DNA of 64,000 nucleotides from Bedellia somnulentella (taxonomy: Eukaryota; Arthropoda; Insecta; Lepidoptera; Bedelliidae): positions 806,001-870,000 of the forward strand of contig OY755189.1 in NCBI GenBank assembly GCA_963576735.1. Direction: 5' to 3'. A program made the position numbers and the translations under genes. Within the stretch, counting starts at the first letter, position 1. The number at the start of each line of letters is the position of its first letter. The notes beneath the pieces were generated by a model. It ran no database searches and was not told where the DNA came from. It saw only the letters and a list, made by a program, of their open reading frames with translations. Shown here in pieces: positions 54,029 to 64,000 of this stretch.

Positions 54029-55500
54029 CCGGTCAATTTATACATTCAAGGTTACATAAATTCATAAGAAGCTGAAAATTGGCACAATTGTTCAAAACAT
54101 GATTATAAATGAAACCTCAAAAGTCCCCATCGTTCCGAGGTGTGCTAAAAATTTTACACGAGGTCAAAGGTCAAAAAAATGAGTTTTTTGCGATTTTAAG
54201 CGAAACGGTGAGGTTTTTCGCAAAATCACCCCTGTACAAAATTGTAGATCAGAAAATTCTCTACCAAAAAGATACCGATATTTTTTTTCTAAAAGCCACC
54301 ATTTTGAAGATATAACGCGTTGAAAAGTTCGATCATTGGTAATCTTCATACTTTGCACAAGTTTCCACGCCACCTATGAGGTAGTGTACTTAGCGCGTTT
54401 TATTTTAACGTGGTATCCCCTGTAGGCCTATTCCACGGGTCTGCAGTGATTTTATTTGTTTTAAAACCATTGTAAAATATTATTGTACATATCGGTTGGT
54501 TAAAATAATGGCGGTGTAATTGAAAATGAAATGATTAATATTCCTCGTCTGATTCGTAATTTTCCAGGATTATTGTTTCTTGTTCTTCGTCTTCTTCTTG
54601 TTCTTTTTCCTGTTCTTCTACTTCTTCTTTTTCTTCTATTTCACAGATCAACTGTCCCACTAGAGATTCCTCATTGGTATCATATGAGTCTTCTAGATTA
54701 GCTGACTCAACATTAGAGCACGATCGGCCTTGGCAGTTTGTGCATGCCAGGGAACAAAACAGTCCAACTTTTCTGCATCCACATTTAGCATTACAACCTT
54801 TTTTACAGTTGCAAAATATTGAGTTGAGAAGTTTCTCAGGTGCTGGTGGAAGAAAGTTAGAACTGGCTCTAATGTATTGTCGACCAACTTCCGACCCCAG
54901 TCTTTAGGGTCCAGATGATTACCAAGCCACACTTGAACTTGGTAATATACCCGAAATAAATGTTGGTGAGCAGCTACTGAGGTTGGAGGTAAAGAAGCTA
55001 GTTGTACTTGCTTTTTATTACGCGTATTTTTAACAAAAGTTGCGTATCGCAACTTATCTAAGCAAGTGGTTTTTTTAGGAGCTCCGTACATAGCGAGAAG
55101 AAATTGAATTCCGCTGTTGATAACGTCTGGTTGAGTTGAGTCACTATTTGTGGCGTACATGTGCAAAGTATGAAGATTACCAATGATCAAACTTTTCAAC
55201 GCGTTATATCTTCAAAATGGTGGCTTTTAGGAAAAAAAATATCCGTATCTTTTTTGTAGAGAATTTTTTGATCTACAATTTTGTACTGGGTGATTTTGCG
55301 AAAAAACTCACCGTTTCGCTTAAAATCGCAAAAAACTCATTTTTTTTACCTTTGACCTCGTGTAAAATTTTTAGCACACCTCGGAACGATGGGGACTTTT
55401 GAGGTTTCATTTATAATCATGTTTTGAACAATTGTGCCAATTTTCAGCTTCTTATGAATTTATGTAACCTTCCTCCTTATTTTAGGCCTAAATTGACCGG
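54029..55500. mobile_element. Palindromic (fold-back) element with roughly 335-bp inverted arms
   Basis: Left arm 54029-54359 and right arm 55160-55500 are inverted copies, from ccggtcaattta at the outside to ctttgcaca at the inside, with scattered differences and a small insertion near the outer end of the right arm. They enclose 800 bp with a broken gene. Arm text includes cggtgaggtttttcgcaaaa and aagccaccattttgaagata. There is no known transposase and the target duplication is unclear. Confidence 0.85.
54535..55199 (-). pseudogene. Frameshifted gene for a cysteine-cluster protein inside the fold-back element
   Basis: ORF 55199-54693 gives FLLAMYGAPKKTTCLDKLRY, QLASLPPTSVAAHQHLFRVY and QVQVWLG. 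In another frame downstream comes PEKLLNSIFCNCKKGC, CGCRKVGLFC and SLACTNCQGRSCSN, then a Glu-rich tail ending at a stop at 54537-54535. Together these are one protein broken by a single indel near 54860. The C-x-C-x4-C...C-x-C spacing resembles CXC/tesmin zinc clusters. I recall similar sequences as a multicopy family in many arthropod and cnidarian genomes, but cannot name a function. Confidence 0.65.
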
Positions 55501-55602
55501 ACTACTAGTACAGTCGCAGCTTATCGATATTGTGCACTGTTAACGTAGTTAATTCTTTATAATTAATTTATGAGTTACCTATCGTCTTAAATCTGTATAT
55601 TT

Positions 55603-57203
55603 GCTGTGTAGTGTCGGCTTAGAATAGCACTACCCCATTTCTTCCGGTGGATGTGCGTAAGAGGCGACTAACGGTATTGGGGCTTTTAAGGGATTTTTGG
55701 GCGATGCGGTTGGAGACCCATCACCAACAGCCTTTATTTTACCATCTTTTTCTCACTCAACTTTCCAAAAGTGGCTGAGGAATGTCTAATTTCTTAGCTC
55801 TGGCTACCCCTACTAGGGATTTTAAGCCGTGAGTATATGTATGTATGTTGATTAAATTTATTGGTATTTCTTAGCTTATTGGTATAATAGCGTTTTCTTA
55901 AATTGGGGATACTATCAATGGTATTTGGGCCTCTGTTTCTGTTTGGTACGTTTATGTTAGGGCAGAAGCTGTGTTACGCGAGTGCCCGTCGCGGGTCGGG
56001 TCACTCTACGCTTGTCGCTCATAGTTAAATGGGCACTGACCACTATCAGTAGACCTCACACGCCGCCCGTTCGTTCCGTCCACGCGGGTTTAGAAAAACA
56101 GTCAATTTACATTGGTCAGTGCCTAATCAGCTATGAAGCGGCCAGCGTAATCTGACCCGAATCGCGACGGGCATCCGCTTAACACAGCGAAGGCCCTTAC
56201 AGAGCACTCAACTTTGTCATTCAGTAATTCATTGCGTAGTAGTTTTTCCCATGTAAAGGGGACAACTACCACTCCCCTCATCGCCTAGGGAGGAGAGCCC
56301 ATCGACCAGGGGGGACGTTCCCCCCGAGACGAAGTCGGGTCTTGGACACGAGTCCGAATCCCAGACCTGCGCGTAGAAGAGTAATTCATAAATCAATCAA
56401 CTGCTCCCAATGAGGTGCGTAGACTACCGATCGCTACTTTGTACGACGAAAATTATGTATTAATTTAACGAAAGATTGTTCGTAGAAGAGTTGCAATGGA
56501 TGATGAATATTGCATGTGCGTTATTTGAAAGAAAGGGAATGAGGGTGAATGTGGGTGAAACTAAAACCATGGTTATTGAGAGAGACGAGAATATGGCAAA
56601 ATGTGTGACTGTGATAGACGTTAAAATAGTGGAGTCAGGTGAAAATTATGTATTAATTTAACGAAAGATTGTTAGTAGAAGAGTTGCAATGGATGATGAA
56701 TATTGCATGTGCGTTATTTGAAAGAAAGGGAATGAGGGTGAATTTGGGTGAAACTAAATCCATGGTTATTGAGAGAGACGAGAATATGGCAAAATTTGTG
56801 ACTGTGATAGACGTTAAAATAGTGGAGTCAGGTGAAAATTATGTATTAATTTAACGAAAGATTGTTAGTAGAAGAGTTGCAATGGATGATGAATATTGCA
56901 TGTGCGTTATTTGAAAGAAAGGGAATGAGGGTGAATTTGGGTGAAACTAAATCCATGGTTATTGAGAGAGACGAGAATATGACAAAATGTGTGACTGTGA
57001 AAGACGTTAAAATAGTGGAACAATTGAAAGAGTTTTATATCGGATGTTTGTTTGCTAGGGATTGTGGGATGTGGTTGGGAACCCATCCCCATCCGTAACT
57101 ATCCCCAAAATAAACTCAATGCTTTATCTTTTTCAACTTCTAAATATTGTCGAGTACTCGTTGATTGCAAACGTCCCCGTTGGTTAAAAATATAAAATGG
57201 TAA
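55603..57203 (+). repeat. Composite retroposon W+Y, copy 2, uninterrupted
   Basis: SINE-1 (55603-55848), the 570-bp block, an RTE fragment in three tandem copies, and Y (57135-57201). It lacks both the MITE and the 9.1-kb insert of copy 1. It differs from copy 1 by scattered substitutions. Confidence 0.85.
56455..57040 (+). repeat. Three tandem 193-bp units of RTE reverse-transcriptase sequence
   Basis: Units start at 56476, 56669 and 56862 (each with LQWMMNIACALFERKGMRVN codons) and are joined at gtcaggtgaaaattatg. Units 2 and 3 share gaatttgggtgaaactaaat against gaatgtgggtgaaactaaaa in unit 1. W copy 1 has a single unit. Confidence 0.93.
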
Positions 57204-57259
57204 AAAAATATACAAAGTAGTCATGCCAGCCATTACAAACCAATTTTTTGTTTTATTTA

Positions 57260-57450
57260 TGCTGTGTCGAGCCGACACGGCTTATTTTCTTCCCGTGGGT
57301 GTTCGTAAGAGGCATTGGGCTAAGGGTATTGGATTGGGGCATTATAAGTGATTTTTGGGCTATGCGGTTGGAGACCCATCGACAAAAACATTTACTTTCC
57401 TCTATTCAACTTTTTCTTATTCCGAAGCTCTGGATACCCCTTCTAGGGAT
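57260..57450 (+). mobile_element. Degenerate SINE-1, host of a SINE-2
   Basis: gtgtcgagccgacacggctt ... ttggagacccatcgac ... ccccttctaggga. Its end is interrupted by the SINE-2 at 57462. Confidence 0.65.
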
Positions 57451-57461
57451 TCTTTATTTTA

Positions 57462-57833
57462 CATAACATAACATAACATAAACGTTCACGCCGAATATCC
57501 CCGAAGGGGTTGGCAGAGGTACTAATACTTCTGAACATCACGTGACTTTGTTACCTGGTGTTCAGAGTACCCACGTTTTGCATGGACAGTGTACTCACGT
57601 GATAGGGGGCAGGCCTATCGCCGTTTTGTACGAATACACTGTCACATGACTAAGTACAACTCAGCCATGTGGGTTTCCTCACGATGTTTTTCCCTCACCG
57701 TTTAACAACCATGACAAATTAACCACACATATGTCTTTAGAAAAGACAAATTGGTGTAGGCCCGACCCAGGATTTGAACACTAGTCGTTTGCACGATAAC
57801 CGAGTGTTCTACCCACTGGGCTATCACGGTTGA
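57462..57833 (-). mobile_element. SINE-2 with 11-bp target duplication
   Basis: Complete copy, tail cataacataacataacataa, head ending gggctatcacggttga. Flanked by tctttatttta at 57451-57461 and 57834-57844. Confidence 0.9.
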
Positions 57834-58183
57834 TCTTTATTTTAGCAAGTAGGTACATGAAATAAGCTCCGTAGTAAAACAAAATTGTAAAAATATAAAG
57901 TGACCTTGATTGGAGCAAACCTGTCAACATTCGTATCTATTTGTGAGCGGTGTGAACTAAAAAAACTCTTACCTCATCCAAAATTGCATCGAGTAAACCT
58001 GTTTACTATGAGACGAAGGTCGAGATGGTGTATACATAGTTCAATAACTTTTGTTACGCAAATTTGTTTGTACGCAAACAAGGTTGTTCTATCGTATGGA
58101 GGCAAAGGTACATCGACAAATTATTTTGGCCCTATTTTCTCAAAGGGGTGGCAGTAAACCAATTTTTCATTACCTTGTACATA

Positions 58184-58428
58184 CATACATACATATACTC
58201 ACGGCTATAAATCCCAGGAAGGGGTAGCCAGAGCTAAAGAATTAGAAATTCCTCAGCCACTTTTGGAAATTTGAGTGGGGAAAAGATAGTAAAAATAAAG
58301 GTTGTTGGTGATGGGTCTCCAACCGCATCGCCCAAAAATCCCTTAATAGCCCCATACAAATAGTCACCTCATACGTACACCCACCGGAAGAAATGGGGTA
58401 GTGCTATTCTAAACCGACAATACACGGC
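58184..58428 (-). mobile_element. SINE-1 copy
   Basis: acatacatacatacatatac to aaaccgacaatacacggc. An RTE 3' fragment follows at 58450-58575 and a SINE-2 body fragment (minus) at 58617-58740. Confidence 0.8.
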
Positions 58429-58746
58429 ATTACCTTGTGTATAGAGCAAAAATAAAAGAACATGTATAAAAGCTGATGAAACTAGAGCAAGCTCAAGGGG
58501 TTTTTCAGGATCGTACAGTGAATATTGATAGTCTCTGCCTACAATACCAATAGGAAATAATGATTTAGGTATATGCATAATTTTACTTCAGAATTTCCAC
58601 AATGAGAGGAAACCTATTGCTTAGATTTACGAATACAGTCTCATGACTGCTCAACTCACGGGGTGGGTCAACTCTCGTGGGTGTACATCACGATGTTTTC
58701 CCTCAGCGTTAACAATCTTGGTTAATATACTACACATATGTTTAGC

Positions 58747-59168
58747 TGTGTAGTGTCGGCTTAGAATAGCATGTATATGTAGTATAATTAGAATGGGGTG
58801 AACGTAAGAGGCGACTAACGGTGTTGGGGATTTTAAAGGATTTTTGAGCGATGCAGTTGGAGATCCACAAGGATACACGATCTACACTATGGACGGGCCC
58901 TAAACACTCTTAGAGCGTAGCAGGGTGCGTGGCCTATTGGCAATTAAAATGGCTGACCTAGGGTTGTATCATGCCATGCAATAAAGAATCAGAATAGAAA
59001 CATTGATAAATTTGCGTACATGTTTATTTAATAATTGGAACATCGCCAACAACCTTTATCTCACCATCTTTTCCCCACTCAACTTTCCAAAATTGGCTGA
59101 GGAATTTCTAATTCCTTGGCTCTGGCTACCCCTTCTAGGGATCTATAGCCGTAAGTATATGTATGTAT
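58747..59168 (+). mobile_element. SINE-1 split by a 170-bp insertion
   Basis: Left part 58747-58871 stops at gcagttggagatcca. The right part resumes at about 59041 with catcgccaacaacctttatc and runs to gccgtaagtatatgtatgta. The insert (aaggatacacgatctacact ... gcaataaagaatcagaatag ... taattggaa) looks like a LINE 3' end. Confidence 0.7.
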
Positions 59169-59607
59169 ATGTATGGGGATACCCGTTATACATATTATTT
59201 ACCGATTACCAAACTTAATAGATTTATTGATCTCTAAGTTGATAGACGACGATAATAATAATATAGATGGTATTTAGTACATCTATGCGTACATGCATAT
59301 ACTCAAATAACTGTCATAAATCCCAAAAAGTGGCAGCCACAGCTTTAGAGTTAGTATCTCATCAGCCACATTTGGAAGTAGTATATTTACCAAGATATCA
59401 GATTCACATCCGTGTCAAACATTTCTGTGGAGATTTAGTTTGAAAAAGCGCTACCTCATCTCATCTTTTGTGTGATATATGCAGTGAATGAGGGTACAGA
59501 GAATTTTTAATTCATTTGTACATTGGCGTTAATATGGACTCCCGTGGGTGACGTTAGAGGCGACTAAGTAAATTAGGGCTTTTAAGTAGTTGGTACTTCC
59601 GAACTTG

Positions 59608-59820
59608 TAAGAAATTCGGAGGTGGGGAACGCAAACACTACTTAAAAAGAATTTCGCACTGACAGCCATTGACACGGTAGCTCAATGGCAGAGCGACGGG
59701 GGCGTATACCCGAGGTCGCGGGTTCGATTCCCGCCTATGTCGAAATTTTTCTTTCCTATATTTATTCTTTATTTATTAGTAATAATCCCCACATGAGGTT
59801 TTCAAGAACAAAAACCTTCA
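59608..59820 (+). mobile_element. SINE-3 copy, forward
   Basis: From aattcggaggtggggaacgc through the tRNA-like part (59668-59742, gacacggtagctcaatggca ... gggttcgattcccgcctatg) to ccccacatgaggttttcaag. Confidence 0.8.
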
Positions 59821-59895
59821 AATTATGTGATAGTCAGGCGTTCCCAACATTTGCATTCTATCTGAAAAGGTAAACAAGTGGCCTTCCGAATTTTT

Positions 59896-60597
59896 AAAAA
59901 ATTCGGAGGTAGGGAACGCAAACACTACTTAAAAGTGTAAAAAGAAACAAAGGATAGAAGATTTGTGGAACTCACTACCAGTTGACATACAGCTGTCATC
60001 ATCGCTAAGCATATTTAAAAATAAATTAAAATCTCATTTTTTTAAGACCTTAGGTTGGTAGATTTTATAATGATAGGTATATGTATATATTTGTATTTAT
60101 TATACTATATAAGAATATATATAATTTATTTATATATATGTGTATATATGTATATTATTAAGATACTGTAGAAGTATATTTAATATAATTATTATACATA
60201 TTAGGTATATAAATTAATTTTAGGTTAAGGTTGTAAATAGGTTGTGTTTAGTTAAGTTTGGTTTTGCATACTGATTATCATTTATTTCTAGTTAAGAGTT
60301 GTGTACTTGTTTTTCCTCACCATAAAGTTTGACTGGAAGAAATCGCGTTAAGGCGATAAGTCCGCCTTTGTGTACTAAGTTTTAATGTTCTGTTCTTTTG
60401 TAAAATACATTATATCTATTCTGTATGCAATAAAGTGTTCAAATAAATAAATAGAAGAGTTTCGCACTGGCAGCCATTGACACGGTAGCTCAATGGCAGA
60501 GCGACGAGGGCGTATACCCGAGGTCGCGGGTTCGATTCCCGCCTGTGTCGAAATTTTTCTTTTTTCCTTTATTTATTCTTTATCTATTAGTGATTGG
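59896..60597 (+). mobile_element. SINE-3 copy interrupted by a short LINE
   Basis: 5' part 59896-59936 (aattcggaggtagggaacgc ... cttaaaa), then a 5'-truncated LINE at about 59937-60452, then the rest at 60453-60597. The LINE codes RIEDLWNSLPVDIQ and KLKSHFFKTLGW, then has a 3' UTR with ggcgataagtccgcctttgt and an aataaataaata end. Confidence 0.75.
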
Positions 60598-60875
60598 TTT
60601 TAGTTGCAGCCCATAACGAACTATCCTTTATTATACAATCTTGTCCAAACAAAACTTCCAAAGACGACTGATTAATTTAAATTACTGAAGCCTAGCTACC
60701 CGGCCTTTGTGTAATTCCTACCCGCGAGTATATTATTATTATTGTATATTATGTATAAACGTATTGAAGTTTATCGATTTTCAGGATAGTTTCCCAGTGA
60801 CGAGAGAGAAATGAGGATAGAGGATATAAGATCTGGCTACCACTATGTTTTTGTGATTTAACCTGATATAGATCG

Positions 60876-61003
60876 GTACTTAACCTTTATTTTACGATCT
60901 TTTCCCCACTCAACTTCCAAAAGTGGCTGAGGAATTTATAATTCCTTAGCTCTGGCTACCCCTTCTAGGGAATTATAGCCGTGAGTATATGTATGTATGT
61001 ATT
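60876..61003 (+). mobile_element. 5'-truncated SINE-1
   Basis: acctttattttacgatcttt to gccgtgagtatatgtatgta. A more worn fragment precedes it at 60594-60735. Confidence 0.75.
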
Positions 61004-61009
61004 GTAGGG

Positions 61010-61894
61010 TCAACTTCAGGGAGTGTGGAGGTTTTGAAATAAAACCCAAAATAGCGGTACACTTCGTATAATTTCATCTTTCACAACCACTTGCCGATAC
61101 AACGGACTACTGACAATTGCCCACGCAAAAACAGAGATCGTATATTTATACCTTACCTAACCTTAAGTCAGTTGACTGTCAGTTGATTTAAATCAACTGA
61201 CAGTCTCATCAATAATACTCCACTCAAATCTACATAATCATTATTATAACTCATTTATAAATAAATAATAACATTTTAGAAATGAGTATTTACCAAAATT
61301 ATGGATTTAATTACAATCATTATTTTAATCAGCGTGAGCTGTTTTGAAGTAAAGTCAAACTAGTATCTCATTATTCATACACGACACCACTAATACTTAT
61401 TAAATAGGTAAATAATATGATTACACAATAAAACTATACAGTTTATCAATTATAAATAGTATAAATTATACAGTATAATAGCCAATCATAGCACACTCAT
61501 TATTATAAGCTTACAGCTCGGCCTTCCTGTTATAAGCGAGTCCCTTCGCTTTTGGAAATATTTTTAAAGAATTAATAAAACTTTATTATATTATATATTT
61601 TTTTATACATAGGTAAGTTCTTGAAATAACTTGTAAATCCTGGTAACAAGTGATTCAAAATTAACAGGTCCTAATGTGTTAATCCGTACTAATGTTTCAT
61701 AATTGCGATTGCATTAACTTTTTATACATATATATGCACACACATATCATACACATAGTTTTACAGACATTTACATATTATTTACACATTCAATATACAT
61801 ATATATTTTTATTTACATATTTTACACATTACACACTAACAATGTATTTTTTTATTTTTTATTTATACGAATTGTAATATTAAGCACATAAATA
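61010..61894. other. AT-rich spacer, nothing recognised
   Basis: A local inverted repeat (ttgactgtcagttgatttaaatcaactgacagt, given as two halves: ttgactgtcagttgattt and aaatcaactgacagt, near 61172-61205) is the only structure of note. Confidence 0.4.
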
Positions 61895-62270
61895 TAGAAT
61901 AGAATAGAACTCATAATGGTACTCATCACGTACCTCCTCCTCACAGTCCATATATGTCCCCACCAAGGGGCTCCAGCCCACCCTACATAGGGCGATCTGG
62001 CCACAGTCCACCAAGCCGGCCAATTGCGGGCTGGCAGACCAACGACCACCACCGCAACAGTAGCCGGGAGCGACGGCCCAACGTGCCCTCGGAAGCACGG
62101 AATCATCTTAATTCTCGGATAGTCAGGTGATTCAAGCCTGCAATATCCCTCCAAACTCGGTCAAATCTTACAAATCAAATTTGTAAGATGATCACCCCCC
62201 CGGGGATCGAACTCGAGACCTCCGCACCCGAAACCAAGCGCTCAACCGCGAGGCCATGGAGGCAGTCATC
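61895..62270 (-). mobile_element. SINE-4, tRNA-headed
   Basis: On the minus strand the head has tggcctcgcggttgagc (A box) and gagttcgatccccgg (B box). The body is GC-rich (ggtggtggtcgttggtctgc), and the tail is ttcta repeats. A LINE 3' UTR follows at 62275-62390 (acaattggtggcttaaaact). Confidence 0.75.
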
Positions 62271-62399
62271 ACAGTTAAAACATTTTACAAAGATTACACT
62301 GCTAAACAGAAGCACAATTGGTGGCTTAAAACTATCTCTTCCAGACAACTCTTCAATGGAGAGATCAATACGTTAGTAAAAAGAATAGGCAGATTCACA

Positions 62400-64000
62400 A
62401 CTCACATACTCGTGAGGTTATAACTTAATTATTAATTATTTGTTTATATATTATATCGTACTTATGTGATTTTCTTATATATATTTTTTTATTTATTCAC
62501 TATTTAAATCGCTTAGATCATTACTGCCTTCTAGGTATGACTGTCATTAGGGAGTGCTTTTAAGACGCGGTACGAGCCTTAATGTCACAATCAGAACTAC
62601 TATGGTGGTTGCTATGGAAATATATTATACTGTATGGGACCCCATGTATCAAGTTTATATAAAAATGCTTCAACAAAATCGAAATAAGTGTATTAAACAC
62701 CTCACTATAGATTTCCATATTTAGACAACCTTCCTAACTTCATCATCATCATCATCATCATCAGCCACTGGACGTTCTAACTTTAAAACCCTTAAGATGT
62801 ACAAAGGACACTAGGGATCAACTAATTTTATTGAAAACCATCCATAAAAAGGACTTGTAATCAAGGTTAAACTTCAGCTGTTCGTCCTACAATACTAGAA
62901 TCCGATTCACATTCCGCACCCCATTTTCCGAATATGACATTTTTTCTTTTTTTATTGAGCATTTATTCATTTTAAATACTTTTGTAAACAGTTGGACTTT
63001 GTTGAATCAGCCGATCAACCTTTAATGTTCGAGTCCTAAAACTTTCTCATGATATAATTATTTAGATTATGAATTTATTTATGTTAAAGTATGTATTTTA
63101 AGTACTTTTATCCATCAATATATGTATCTTATCTTGCCATACAACGCGGTAACGCTTCCAGCATCTTAGGTACCCTTTCCCGATAAGAGGAACTGGAAGA
63201 AGTTTTTAGATTTTAAGTTAGGTTTTTTTTTTTTTTTTTTAATAATATAAAATTTTTCTTTTTTTAAATTTATATATGCCTGACCATGATAATTTAATGT
63301 ACAGGGTTTATTAATTTTTCCTACCTTGACTTTTATTTAGTAAGCTTTATGATAATGGTAAGCTAGTTCTAAGTAAGCTCTTATTGATTGTGTACCGAAA
63401 ATAATAATTTCCTTGGAAAATAATAGTTGCACGGGGATTTGCTATAACTAACTCATATGGCCAATAGAAAGGAGTTTCCCGTTTCTGATTTGACTCAAGA
63501 GCATTCTGCTCCCGGAAAAACTGTCCGTCCACTCTTGGTCTTAGTACCTATGCTGACTTGTACCTAGTCAATATACTTCGTACCAGATACCTTAAGTTGC
63601 TAGATTAATAAATCGCGCGCATAGCACACTATTACGCTGAGCGATTTCTGATTTATTCTCTGATTGATTATTGTTACTTTTGTGTTTAAATTACACCATC
63701 TGAATTTATTACTGAATAAACTTTTGTAACATAAATTACCCTTTTATTCCCTCAATATGGATAACTTTATATATTATCTTACATATATATCATACAATCT
63801 TACATATATATTTCTTTTTGTATTTGATGTTTATTACCAGTTTTTAAATATAAATATACCTACTTCAAAATTAGTACCATATATGACAAAGAATCTTATT
63901 TAGGTATACTTAATAATAATAATATCATAATTAATTATACATGTACATGTTTTTAAAATCTTGTTATATTCGCTTGGTCTGGTGGGGATGACAATCTGAT
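62400..64000. other. AT-rich DNA, no gene recognised
   Basis: Contains a cat repeat (62739-62762), a T run at 63223-63240 and no ORF above 62 codons with recognisable content. Confidence 0.4.

Noticed and set aside
61852..62154. 100-aa and 72-aa minus-strand ORFs
   Set aside because: They are the GC-rich body of SINE-4 read as protein.

Overview
The window looks like lepidopteran (moth or butterfly) nuclear DNA. It is AT-rich and intron-rich, with very small exons and several tRNA-headed SINEs. It also carries RTE, CR1/Jockey-like LINEs and Helitron-like elements of the kind that end in a 'gcggacgaagtcgcgg...ctagt' motif in Lepidoptera. There are no operons or bacterial signals.

Genes. Two paralogous nose-resistant-to-fluoxetine (NRF-6)-like membrane acyltransferase genes lie tail to tail. 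Gene A (+, exons 2319-9687) enters from the left edge, and only its last five exons are present. Gene B (-, 39793 to 10628) is complete: 13 exons, 642 codons, a signal peptide, an NRF cysteine domain and an acyltransferase-3 domain. I joined the exons by splice sites and reading phase. The last five exons of A and B share every intron position and phase. Intron 1 of B (11.2 kb) contains an intronless 226-aa gene on the same strand (38358-39038). A small membrane-protein ORF (39102-39281) is divergent from it.

Mobile DNA in the genes. Introns of A hold a LINE with a CA-repeat tail, SINEs, and a 424-bp MITE with an 8-bp target duplication. Introns of B hold RTE fragments and SINEs. They also hold a very young Ty3/gypsy-type LTR retrotransposon (18920-23944, LTRs apparently identical), a triple nest (SINE-2 in a LINE in SINE-1, 28.57-31.17 kb), a Helitron-like element and another LINE.

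40-64 kb. This is an intergenic repeat field. A composite retroposon (W+Y) occurs twice. The copy at 43.0-53.5 kb is split by a 9.1-kb insert (44336-53433) bounded by identical 195-bp TG...CA direct repeats. The copy at 55.6-57.2 kb lacks that insert. The insert has no gag/pol; it holds decayed LINE pieces and a 2.2-kb minisatellite of 92-bp dimers. A 200-N assembly gap lies at 53642-53841. A palindromic element with roughly 335-bp arms (54029-55500) carries a frameshifted gene for a cysteine-cluster protein. The remainder to 64 kb is nested SINE and LINE debris.

Strongest leads: the 9.1-kb direct-repeat insert with its uninterrupted paralogous site; the palindromic element; the common 3' end shared by an RTE LINE and two SINE families; and decayed copies of exon edges beside several exons of both NRF-like genes.
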